From Gemmatimonadota bacterium (lineage in GTDB: Bacteria > Gemmatimonadota > Gemmatimonadetes > Gemmatimonadales > GWC2-71-9): a DNA stretch of 64,000 nucleotides. The DNA lies in assembly GCA_016720805.1 (NCBI GenBank), contig JADKJZ010000014.1:496001-560000 (forward strand), in the 5' to 3' direction. The notes under the pieces were generated by a model, which did no database searches, had not been told where the DNA came from, and worked only from the letters and a program-made list of their open reading frames with translations. Positions 27,990-36,150 of this stretch are shown piece after piece. Each line of letters opens with the position of its first letter. Position 1 is the first letter of the stretch. A program made the position numbers and the translations under genes.

Positions 27990-28006
27990 TTGGCAGCAAT
28001 CTTGCC
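27990..28006 (+). promoter_or_regulatory. Sigma-54 promoter for the subtilase gene
   Basis: TTGGCAGCAATCTTGCC on the plus strand: GG (27992-27993), ten bases, GC (28004-28005). Both the TTGGCA and CTTGC elements match the -24/-12 consensus very well. The predicted transcript start near 28017 gives a leader of about 84 bases. The rest of the gap 27765-27989 shows only the palindrome at 27920-27942. Confidence 0.78.
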
Positions 28007-28100
28007 CGATACTTGGCCAGTAACGCCGCGGCCCTTGGTCGTTCCGAGGATCCGCCTCTGGGGGCTACCCCGCTGGTTTCAGGCTGGAGTCACATTGATC

Positions 28101-31100
28101 ATGAATCGCCCATCACAGATCCTGCGGCTTGCGTCGCTCCTCATTGCCCTGGCAGCCACGGCCTTGCCGGGGCAGGGTGGGGCCCGGCGGGTCATCATCA
28201 CGCTGCGCTCCTCCTCGGGTGAGGCCGCGCTTCGCGCGCCAGGTTCGCCCCCGGTCACCTCTACCGAACTCTCCCAGATCTCGGCGCGGCTGGACCGCGA
28301 CCTGCCGACTCTGGTGGAGACCGGTCGGGCACCCTTTGCGGGGATGCTGTTCGCGCAGGTCAGCGCCGCGGAAGCGACTCGACTGGCGAGTGATCCGAAC
28401 GTGGCGATGGTCGAGGAGGACCGCCTGTGGAGTCCGGCGGATGCCGTCACCGCACTCTCGTCGGGTGATCGGTGGGCGGCCCTCCGATCGCAGCCGACCG
28501 ACGGCGCCGACACGACGCCGTGGGGCGTGGCCCGGGTGATGGCACCGGAAGTCTGGGCGAACGGGAATCGTGGCGCTGGCGTCAAGGTCGCCGTGATGGA
28601 CTCCGGCATCGACACCGGGCATTCCGACCTCTCGGTTGCCGGCGGCTACAACGCCGTGACCCGTGTCGCCTCGGGGTATGGCGACGACATTGGCGCCTGC
28701 AACGGCCACGGCACCCACATCGCGGGCACCATCGCGGCGCTCAGCAACGGGTCCGGCGTCGTGGGCGTCGCCCCCGATGTGCAGCTCTACGCGATCAAGG
28801 TGTTCCAGGATGTCAGTGGGTCCTGCCTCGCATACACCTCCAATCAGATCGCGGGACTCAACTGGGCCGTCTCCCAGGGGATCCGCCTCGTCAACGTCTC
28901 GATCGGCGGCTCCTCGTCCTTCTCGTACAACGCCGCGATCGCCACCGCCGCCGACCAGGGCACGTTTCTGATCGCGGCCGCGGGCAATGGTGGCGGTGCC
29001 GTGCTCTATCCGGCGGCCGCGCCGAGCGCGATTGCGGTCGCGGCGCTCGATGACTCGAACCTGCGCGCTTCGTGGTCGTCCTTCGGCCCCGAGGTCGGCT
29101 TTGCCGCGCCGGGCGTCAACATCAATTCCACCATGCCGGGCGGTGGCTACGGCGGGAAGAGCGGGACCTCGATGGCCGCGCCACATGTGGTGGGCGTCGC
29201 CGCGCTGATCCTCGCCGCGCATCCGGGGCTGACGCTCGACGGCTTGCGGCAGAAGCTGCGGGATGGTGTCCTCGACGTCGATGCCGGCGGCTTCGACAAC
29301 AACACCGGCTTCGGTCTGGTGCGTGCCCAGCCGTCGCTCGGCGGCGGCTCGCCGCCACCACCGGTCCCGCTCGCGATGAGTGTCTCGCCCCTGTTCCGCA
29401 GCACCACGGCCACCGCCGGTATGGCCGCCACGGGCAGCAGTGCCTCGGTCAGCCTCAGCGGCGACAACGCAGGCACCACCGCGTGGAACGCGACGAAGCG
29501 GAAGAACTGGACGACGCTGACCACGGCAAGCGGCTCAGGCAGCGGCACCGTGGCATGGAATCGCAGTACGGCCGGCCTGACGGCGGGGACCTACGTGGAC
29601 ACGATCACCGTGTCGGCGGCGGGCGTCGCGTCGCAGAGCATCATTGACACGTTGCGGATCACCGCGGCCCCGGTGCCGCTCACGATGGCCGTGGCTCCGC
29701 TCTTCCGGAGCACGGTGGCGACGGCCGGAACGGCCGCCGCGGGAAGCAGTGCGACGATCACCCTCAGTGGCGACAACGCCGGCACGACCGCCTGGACTGC
29801 GGCGAAGCGGAAGAGCTGGACGACGCTCACCACCGCGAGCGGCACGGGGAGTGGCACGGTCGCGTGGAGCCGCAGTACCGCCGGGCTCGTCGCCGGGACC
29901 TATGTCGATACCATCACCGTGTCGGCGAGTGGTGTCGCGGCACAGAACATCATCGACACGTTGCGGATCACCGCGGCGCCGGTGCCACTCGCCCTCGCGG
30001 TGAGCCCGCTCTCGCGCAATGCCACTGCACAGGTTGGCACGGCCGCGCCGGGCGACAACGCCACGGTCACGCTGACCGGTGACAACGCCGGGACGACGCC
30101 GTGGACCACCTCGAAGCGGAAGAGCTGGACCACGCTCACGACCGGCAGCGGCACCGGCAGTGGCACCGCCTCCTGGACGCGCAGCACGGCCGGCCTCTCG
30201 GCGGGCACCTACGTGGATACCATCACGGTGACGGTGGCCGGCCTCGCGCCGCAGAGCGTCATCGACACCTTGCGCATCACCGCGGCCCCCGTGGCGCTCG
30301 CGCTGGCGGTCTCCCCGCGCTCGCGGAATACCATGGCGCAGGTCGGTACGGCCGCGTCGGGCGACAACGCAGCGGTCACGCTCACCGGTGACAACGCCGG
30401 GGGAACCGCGTGGACTGCGGCGAAGCGGAAGAGCTGGACGACGCTGACCACGAGCAGCGGCACCGGCACCGGCACCGCGGCCTGGACGCGCAGCACTGCG
30501 GGCCTGACCGCTGGCACGTACGTCGATACCATCACGGTGACGGTTGCCGGCCTCGCGCCGCAGAGCGTCATCGACACCTTGCACATCACCGCGGCCCCGG
30601 TGCCACTCGCGCTCGCGGTCAGCCCGAGCTCGCGAAACGCCAGTGCGCAGGTCGGCACGGCCGCACCCGGCGACAATGCCGGCGTGACGCTCACCGGTGA
30701 CAACGCCGGGACGACCGCATGGACCGTGGCCAAGCGGAAGAGCTGGACCACGCTCACGACCAACAGCGGCACCGGCAACGGCACCGCGGCGTGGACGCGC
30801 AGCACGGCCGGGCTGACGGCAGGCACCTACGTTGACACCATCACGGTGACCGTCGTCGGCCTCGCGCCGCAGAGCGTCATCGACACCTTGCGCATCACCG
30901 CGGCTCCGGTGGCACTCGCGTTGGCGGTCACCCCGAGCTCGCGCAATGTCGCGACGCAGGTGGGCACGGAGGCGCCGAGCGACAACGCGGCGGTCAGCCT
31001 GACCGGTGACAACGCCGGGACGACCGCGTGGACCGCGGCGAAGCGGAAGAGCTGGACCACGATCACGACCGGCAGCGGCACCGGCACCGGCACCGCGGCC

Positions 31101-32378
31101 TGGACGCGCAGCACCGCAGGCCTCACGGCGGGCACCTACGTCGACACCATCACCGTGACGGTCGCCGGCCTCGCGCCGCAGCGCGTCATCGACACGTTGC
31201 GGATCACCGCCGCACCGGTTGCGCTCACCCTGGCGGTGGCGCCTGGTTCGCGGAGCACGACTGCGGCCGCCGGTGCCCCGGCCAGCGGCGACAACGCTGC
31301 CGTGACGTTGAGCGGCGACAACGCCGGCGCCACCCCGTGGACCGCGACCAAGCGGAAGAGCTGGACGACCCTGACCACTGCGGGCGGCACCGGCAGCGGT
31401 TCGGTCGTGTGGACCCGGAACACGGCCGGCCTCAGCGCCGGTACCTATGTCGACACCATCACCGTGGCGGCGTCGGGCCTGTCGCCGCAGCGCGTGATCG
31501 ACACCTTGCGCATCACGTCGGCGCCGGTGCCCGTGACGGTCGCCGTCTCCCCCGGGGGACGTCGGGTCACGGTGACGCGCGGCAACAACGCGGCGAGTGC
31601 CACCGCGAGCGTCACGCTGGTCGGTACCGACGCCGGCAGCACGGCGTGGCTGGCCACTCGGCGTCGGAGCCAGACGTCGTTCACGACCAGCAGCGGCGTC
31701 GGCAGCGGGACGGTGGCCTGGAACCGGAACACCAGCGCGCTCACCGCCGGCACCTACGTCGACACGATCACCGTGACCGCCGGAGCAGCCACGGCGCGGT
31801 TGATCGACACGGTGGTGGTGACCACCCCGACCACCGCGACAATCCTCCTGCTGCCGAAGGGCAAGAAGTCGCGCTACCTCACGCAGGCTGGCCGGGCGAA
31901 CGCCTTCGCCTCGACGCGTGACTCCGCCCTGGTCGAGGGCGAGGTGATCGAAGGGCAGAGCGACCAGTGGACCGCCGTCATTGGCGGGACAGGCCTCACC
32001 GTGCTCTCCCCGGTCGGTCGGTTGGGGGAATATGTGTACTGGGAGCGGCGGAGCGCGGCGTCCAACGCCGGGTTGTATGTCGACACCGTTCGGGTGCAGT
32101 TGGTTGGGTCTGCCGGTCTCGAGGCGACCTTCGTCGACTCCCTCGAGGTCGTGACGGTGGAAGTGCCCGCCGTCGGGTTGGCCGTGGACGAGCTGGTCCG
32201 CGGTGGGCAGTTGAACAACGACCAGCGCCTGCTCTTCGACAGCGAAGGCAATCGCAACGGTTACTTCGATCTCGGCGACTTCCTCGCCTGGGTCGATCGC
32301 GACCGGATCCGGCTCTCGCCGTCTCAGGTGGCGAAGCTGCAGTCCATTCCGATCACGCCCGTTCGACCGCGGTCGTAG
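28101..32378 (+). CDS. Secreted subtilisin-like serine protease with eight Ig/BACON-like repeats and a dockerin-like tail
   Basis: A 1425-residue S8 protease from ATG 28101. Order: signal peptide (about 1-25), I9-type propeptide ending 'DPNVAMVEEDRLW', and a catalytic domain with Asp167 in 'VAVMDSGIDTGHSDL', His203 in 'NGHGTHIAGT', the oxyanion Asn in 'AAAGNGGGA' and Ser357 in 'GTSMAAPHVVG'. Residues about 423-1246 are eight 103-residue repeats with 'GDNAGTTAW', 'KRKSWTTLTT' and 'GTYVDTITV', then a ninth degenerate copy. Near the C-terminus 'LLFDSEGNRNGYFDLGDFLA' has the spacing of a calcium-binding dockerin or EF-hand half. It is likely exported and surface-held through repeats or tail. A sigma-54 promoter lies upstream and a strong hairpin terminator downstream. 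Confidence 0.93.
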   Translation: MNRPSQILRLASLLIALAATALPGQGGARRVIITLRSSSGEAALRAPGSPPVTSTELSQISARLDRDLPTLVETGRAPFAGMLFAQVSAAEATRLASDPNVAMVEEDRLWSPADAVTALSSGDRWAALRSQPTDGADTTPWGVARVMAPEVWANGNRGAGVKVAVMDSGIDTGHSDLSVAGGYNAVTRVASGYGDDIGACNGHGTHIAGTIAALSNGSGVVGVAPDVQLYAIKVFQDVSGSCLAYTSNQIAGLNWAVSQGIRLVNVSIGGSSSFSYNAAIATAADQGTFLIAAAGNGGGAVLYPAAAPSAIAVAALDDSNLRASWSSFGPEVGFAAPGVNINSTMPGGGYGGKSGTSMAAPHVVGVAALILAAHPGLTLDGLRQKLRDGVLDVDAGGFDNNTGFGLVRAQPSLGGGSPPPPVPLAMSVSPLFRSTTATAGMAATGSSASVSLSGDNAGTTAWNATKRKNWTTLTTASGSGSGTVAWNRSTAGLTAGTYVDTITVSAAGVASQSIIDTLRITAAPVPLTMAVAPLFRSTVATAGTAAAGSSATITLSGDNAGTTAWTAAKRKSWTTLTTASGTGSGTVAWSRSTAGLVAGTYVDTITVSASGVAAQNIIDTLRITAAPVPLALAVSPLSRNATAQVGTAAPGDNATVTLTGDNAGTTPWTTSKRKSWTTLTTGSGTGSGTASWTRSTAGLSAGTYVDTITVTVAGLAPQSVIDTLRITAAPVALALAVSPRSRNTMAQVGTAASGDNAAVTLTGDNAGGTAWTAAKRKSWTTLTTSSGTGTGTAAWTRSTAGLTAGTYVDTITVTVAGLAPQSVIDTLHITAAPVPLALAVSPSSRNASAQVGTAAPGDNAGVTLTGDNAGTTAWTVAKRKSWTTLTTNSGTGNGTAAWTRSTAGLTAGTYVDTITVTVVGLAPQSVIDTLRITAAPVALALAVTPSSRNVATQVGTEAPSDNAAVSLTGDNAGTTAWTAAKRKSWTTITTGSGTGTGTAAWTRSTAGLTAGTYVDTITVTVAGLAPQRVIDTLRITAAPVALTLAVAPGSRSTTAAAGAPASGDNAAVTLSGDNAGATPWTATKRKSWTTLTTAGGTGSGSVVWTRNTAGLSAGTYVDTITVAASGLSPQRVIDTLRITSAPVPVTVAVSPGGRRVTVTRGNNAASATASVTLVGTDAGSTAWLATRRRSQTSFTTSSGVGSGTVAWNRNTSALTAGTYVDTITVTAGAATARLIDTVVVTTPTTATILLLPKGKKSRYLTQAGRANAFASTRDSALVEGEVIEGQSDQWTAVIGGTGLTVLSPVGRLGEYVYWERRSAASNAGLYVDTVRVQLVGSAGLEATFVDSLEVVTVEVPAVGLAVDELVRGGQLNNDQRLLFDSEGNRNGYFDLGDFLAWVDRDRIRLSPSQVAKLQSIPITPVRPRS
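29367..31838 (+). repeat. Eight in-frame tandem repeats of exactly 309 bp
   Basis: Units begin at 29367, 29676, 29985, 30294, 30603, 30912, 31221 and 31530, each 103 codons with no length change. Several units share long identical DNA stretches, so unit number may vary by recombination, and short-read assembly could have collapsed or expanded the array. Confidence 0.95.
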
Positions 32379-32400
32379 CGCCACGAACCGTCATGGCAGA

Positions 32401-32434
32401 TGGGGCCGCCGATCTTCCAAGATCGGCGGCCCCA
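32401..32434. terminator. Perfect 16-bp-stem bidirectional terminator
   Basis: Arms 32401-32416 and 32419-32434 are perfect reverse complements (TGGGGCCGCCGATCTT and its complement) around a two-base centre. It lies 22 bases after the subtilase stop and about 34 bases beyond the stop of the convergent deacetylase-like gene. No T-tract follows on the plus strand. Confidence 0.85.
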
Positions 32435-32467
32435 TTCGCATGCTGGTTGCCCGAGGGTGCTGGTCGG

Positions 32468-33514
32468 TCAGCCGCTGACCGGTCCGAGCCGGGCCGCCTC
32501 GATCGCGTGGTACATCTCCCACGCCGTCGCATGTGCGAGCCGCCAGCCGCGCCGAGTGCAGGCCGCACGCACCTGGCGGAGCGTCGTGTCGAGGTCGCCC
32601 CCCAGCATCGGGCCGGCGTTCTTCTCGATGGCCCCGTGGGTGAACAACTTCACGAAGACGTCGTTCCCGATGCGCGGCGCGGCGTTGAGCCAGCAGTCCG
32701 CCCGATCTGCCCCCGGCCGGGCATAGCCGGCCAGCTCGCCAACTTCCAGCGAGGGAAGCAGGCGCCACCGCGGGTGCGGCCGCATCGTGAGCGGCCCCTG
32801 CACGCAGAGCAACGCGTCCGCCGGCGGCACGGCGCCGCATGTGACCAATGGGCCGCTGTCGTGCGACTTGGGGCGCTGCGGGTCATCGACGGCCCAGTAG
32901 ATCGCATTGACGAGTGACGTCTGACACGGGTCCGGTGCCGAGGGCATGGTGAAGTCGGCGTAGCAGCCCAACTGGCGGAGCAAGGTCAATTCGTTGTTGA
33001 GTCCGCACCAGCGCCCATCGGGGCGCGAATTGTCCAGCGCCCAGTTGCCATGGATGAAGGCAAAGCCGGGACGCCCCTGCCAGTCATGCAACAGGCCGTG
33101 GGCGCCACGCAGGGTGTCGATGAAGCCGGTCATCCGGTCGAGGAACGCCTGCTCGCTTTCCCCGTCGTGATGCAGGTGCACCTCGACGTCGCCGAAGCCG
33201 CGGCGGGTGAGCCCCGCGAGACCCTCCAGCAGATCGGCGCGGTATTCCTCCTCCGGATAGAAGAAGGTCCACTGCGCGGGGCGTCCGCTGTCGTCCGGAT
33301 GCGCCTCGGCGATGCGGGGCCACGCGGCCAGCCAGGCATCGACGCGCGTCGTCGCGACGGCGTCGCTCGCCTTCCCCCAATACGGCTCGTAGTGGTCGGC
33401 GAACATCAGGTGCACCGTGATCGGGCGCGTCGGGTCGAATCGATGTGCGGCGTTCCGCCGGCGAGCCGACCACCACCCTGGCAGCCACCGCTGCGCTTCG
33501 CGGGGCAATTTCAT
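32468..33514 (-). CDS. Polysaccharide-deacetylase-like protein of the exopolysaccharide locus
   Basis: A 348-residue protein with no signal peptide. It has stretches that recall a NodB-type (beta/alpha) barrel: 'VHLMFADHYEPYWG' near the start, 'QWTFFYPEEEYRADLLEGL', 'GDVEVHLHHDGESEQAFL' and 'GFAFIHGNWALDNSRPDGRW'. The His/Asp-rich motifs could bind a metal. I recognise the pattern from uncharacterised proteins in exopolysaccharide clusters but cannot name a family with certainty. It is the last gene of the minus-strand chain and overlaps the preceding glycosyltransferase by four bases, so it most likely modifies the polymer or a precursor. Confidence 0.7.
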   Translation of the reverse strand: MKLPREAQRWLPGWWSARRRNAAHRFDPTRPITVHLMFADHYEPYWGKASDAVATTRVDAWLAAWPRIAEAHPDDSGRPAQWTFFYPEEEYRADLLEGLAGLTRRGFGDVEVHLHHDGESEQAFLDRMTGFIDTLRGAHGLLHDWQGRPGFAFIHGNWALDNSRPDGRWCGLNNELTLLRQLGCYADFTMPSAPDPCQTSLVNAIYWAVDDPQRPKSHDSGPLVTCGAVPPADALLCVQGPLTMRPHPRWRLLPSLEVGELAGYARPGADRADCWLNAAPRIGNDVFVKLFTHGAIEKNAGPMLGGDLDTTLRQVRAACTRRGWRLAHATAWEMYHAIEAARLGPVSG

Positions 33515-34662
33515 GATGCTGCTCCTGTGGCGCGGGCGGCCAGGGTTCGCTGCAGGATGGCGCGCACGGCGGCGACGGCCTCCTGCCGATCGGGGATGTG
33601 GCTGGAGTCGGCGCGGCGCGCGAGTGGTGGACCCTGCAGCGCATCCTCCAACGCAGCGGCAAGTGCCGGGACATCACCCGGGGGCACCACGCGCGAATTC
33701 GGCTCCAGCAGATCCGGAACGGCGCCCACCGCCGACGCGACGAACGGTGTGCCGCAGGCGAGACCCTCGATCAACACGTTGGGCACGCCCTCAGAGCGCG
33801 ACGGGAGCACCACCACGTCGGCTGCGGCGTACCAGTCCCGCAGGGCGGCGTGACTCACGCTCCCGACCAGTTGGACCGAGTCGCCATAGCGGGCGGCCAT
33901 CTGGGCCAGCTCGCCACGCTGCTCGCCATCGCCGGCGAGCACCAGGAGTGGCGCCGCCTTGCCGCGATGAATCAACGACCACGCCGCCAGCAGGACGTCC
34001 AGGCCCTTGACCGGCACCATGCGTCCGACCCAGAGCGCAATCGGCCGATCAAGCGGGAGCCCGAGGCGACGGCGGGCCGCCAGGCCGTCGGTCGGGGCGA
34101 AGCGCTGCCGGTCGACGCCGCGGGCGAAGGCATCGACCCGCTCGGGAGGCACACCAAGCGCCACCACGCTGTCGCGCAACGGCGCCCCGACGGCCAACAC
34201 CCGATCGGCCGCCAGCAGGGTCTCGACAATGATGGCACGGCGCGCCGGCTTGGCGGTCAGGATCAGGATGTCGGAGCCGCCGACCAGCAGCACACCTGGC
34301 ACGCCGAATTCGCGGGCGACCTCGAGGGCAACGGTGCCATCGGGATGCGTCCAGTAGCCGAGCACGAGGTCGGGTTGCCACTCCTCGGTGATCGTGCGGG
34401 CAGCGGGAAGCACCGTCCGACGCATCCAGCGGTGATGCCGATGATGGCCGACCTTCGGTGGATACCACCAGAGCGGATGCGTCACGCCCTCGGCGGTGGT
34501 GCCGACGGCACGGCGTCGCAACCGGTCGGTCCAGGGAATCGGCGCCACGACGCGCACGTCGTCCCCGGCCAGATGCAGGCCGGTGACGAGTGCTGCGTTG
34601 AAGGTGCCCTTGTGCGGACCGTACGGCGTCGGATAGACACTGGTGACCAGAAGGATGCGCAT
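33511..34662 (-). CDS. Glycosyltransferase family 4 protein
   Basis: A 383-residue GT-B enzyme. It opens 'MRILLVTSVYPTPYGPHKGT', has 'GVPGVLLVGGSDILIL' in the acceptor half, 'ALWVGRMVPVKGLDVLLAAW' at the start of the donor half and 'EGVPNVLIEGLACGTPFVAS' with both conserved glutamates. It overlaps the deacetylase-like gene by four bases and follows the O-antigen-ligase-like gene by three, so it is in the exopolysaccharide operon. Donor sugar unknown. Confidence 0.93.
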   Translation of the reverse strand: MRILLVTSVYPTPYGPHKGTFNAALVTGLHLAGDDVRVVAPIPWTDRLRRRAVGTTAEGVTHPLWWYPPKVGHHRHHRWMRRTVLPAARTITEEWQPDLVLGYWTHPDGTVALEVAREFGVPGVLLVGGSDILILTAKPARRAIIVETLLAADRVLAVGAPLRDSVVALGVPPERVDAFARGVDRQRFAPTDGLAARRRLGLPLDRPIALWVGRMVPVKGLDVLLAAWSLIHRGKAAPLLVLAGDGEQRGELAQMAARYGDSVQLVGSVSHAALRDWYAAADVVVLPSRSEGVPNVLIEGLACGTPFVASAVGAVPDLLEPNSRVVPPGDVPALAAALEDALQGPPLARRADSSHIPDRQEAVAAVRAILQRTLAARATGAAS

Positions 34663-34665
34663 GCG

Positions 34666-36150
34666 TCAGCGGTCGGGGGGCACGGACGCGTCCGGAGTCG
34701 CCAGTATCCGACGACGACGTCCGCCGGTCGACGTGACGGGCTCTGGCGTCGACGACACCGGCGGTGGGGCCAGCGTGAACGGTGAGCCGAGGAGCGTCGC
34801 GGCGGCCAGGCCGAGGGCCATGTACATCATCGGGTAGTAGGCATTCGACAGGAACGAGCCGGTGACGAGGACGCCGGTGAGCATCGCCAGCATGTGTCCG
34901 GCCTGGACCTCGTGTTCGCTTGCATCCGCGCGCAACGAGCGGGCGGCGTTCGCGGCCTTGGCCATCTTCCGCAGGCCCGTGATCAGCGTGACGCAGAGCG
35001 CCACGAAGGTGATCAGGCCCGCCACCCCGAGCTCCATGCCGACCTGGACCCACGAGGAGTGGGCCGCTCGATCCTGCTGGTTGAGCATGCCGAAGTAGGT
35101 CGGAAAGTTGGCGATGCCGTAGCCCCAGGGGCGCTTGATCATCCACACCATCCCCTGCTTCCAGAAGAAGATGCGACCGTCGTTGCCGAGGTTGTAGTCA
35201 TCGCCACCGAAATCGGAGAAGCGATCACCGGCACCACTCTTCACGGCCATGTAGACGAAGCCACCCACGGCAACCGCCACCAGCCCCATGCTGAGTAATC
35301 GTCGCCACCCTCGAGCGCCGGCGCCTATCACGACCGCAGCGGCCGCGAGGAGGCCGAGCATTGAGCCGCGCGATTGCGTCGGGACGACCGCCATCACCAT
35401 GACACCGGCGGCGCCGGTCCAGAACAGGCGTCGCCAGAAGGAGCCGACGGACAACCAGAGTGCGAGGGGAAAGGCGGCGACAACGATGGCGCCGAAGTCG
35501 TTGCTGTCCAGACCGATGCCGACGGTCGCCAACCGGCGAAGCTCGGGGCGCGCCGCGAGCACGTCGGGGTCGATCGGTTCGCCGTCCTCGTTGAGGATGA
35601 GCGCGTTCGGGTCGTAGGTGTGCAGCACGTTCGCGGACACCGCCGTCACCGACAGCACGAAGACCGCCGCCGCGATCCGCAGCGCCCGTCGGTCGCGCAG
35701 GAGCACCAGGCACGTCAGGAAGATCACGAACGAGATCAGGTAGCGTTGCCGCAGGAAGTCGAAGGAGCCCGACGGCCAGATGCCCAACGGCATGGTCACG
35801 ACCACGATGCCGAGCAGGACACACACCAGCCGCATCGGCTTCGAGCGTTCCCAGATCTGCTTCCACGCATCGGGGGGAATCGCCAGCGCGAGCATCCCCA
35901 CGAAGATCAGCATCATGATCATCGGCCCCTTCGGGATCTCGAAGGCGGCGAAGACTTCCGGCAAACGCACCACGGCGTAGCCGAGGTAGAGTCCGACAAA
36001 GGGCGCCAGCGCCATTTCGCCACGGCCGGCGGTCGCCAGCGAGAAGCCGTCGAATCCGCGACGCGGGGCCTGGGCGGGGGCGGAGGTGGCGGCGCGGATC
36101 GAGCCGAGCAGATCCGCGGTCGACGTGTCGGGTGGAAAGGGCTTGCTCAC
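34666..36150 (-). CDS. O-antigen ligase/polymerase-like membrane protein
   Basis: A 494-residue protein with ten or more membrane helices. A large periplasmic loop before the C-terminal helices carries 'NLGNDGRIFFWKQGMVWMIK' and 'GYGIANFPTYFG', and 'AAHSSWVQVGMELGVAGLI' has the His-Ser signature of WaaL/Wzy_C enzymes. Similar proteins in exosortase loci are called O-glycosylation ligases, though polymerase activity (Wzy) is equally possible. ATG 36150 overlaps the PaaK-like gene by four bases. It joins or transfers polymer repeat units on the outer face of the inner membrane. Confidence 0.88.
   Translation of the reverse strand: MSKPFPPDTSTADLLGSIRAATSAPAQAPRRGFDGFSLATAGRGEMALAPFVGLYLGYAVVRLPEVFAAFEIPKGPMIMMLIFVGMLALAIPPDAWKQIWERSKPMRLVCVLLGIVVVTMPLGIWPSGSFDFLRQRYLISFVIFLTCLVLLRDRRALRIAAAVFVLSVTAVSANVLHTYDPNALILNEDGEPIDPDVLAARPELRRLATVGIGLDSNDFGAIVVAAFPLALWLSVGSFWRRLFWTGAAGVMVMAVVPTQSRGSMLGLLAAAAVVIGAGARGWRRLLSMGLVAVAVGGFVYMAVKSGAGDRFSDFGGDDYNLGNDGRIFFWKQGMVWMIKRPWGYGIANFPTYFGMLNQQDRAAHSSWVQVGMELGVAGLITFVALCVTLITGLRKMAKAANAARSLRADASEHEVQAGHMLAMLTGVLVTGSFLSNAYYPMMYMALGLAAATLLGSPFTLAPPPVSSTPEPVTSTGGRRRRILATPDASVPPDR

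Noticed and set aside
29367..31838. Regular repeats considered as a CRISPR array
   Set aside because: Units are 309 bp, fully coding and in frame, with no short repeat-spacer pattern.
29535..32384. 949-codon minus-strand open frame opposite the subtilase repeats
   Set aside because: It is a shadow of the 309-bp repeats: an in-frame repeat without stops on one strand gives a long open frame on the other. The product is Arg/Gly rich without protein-like pattern.
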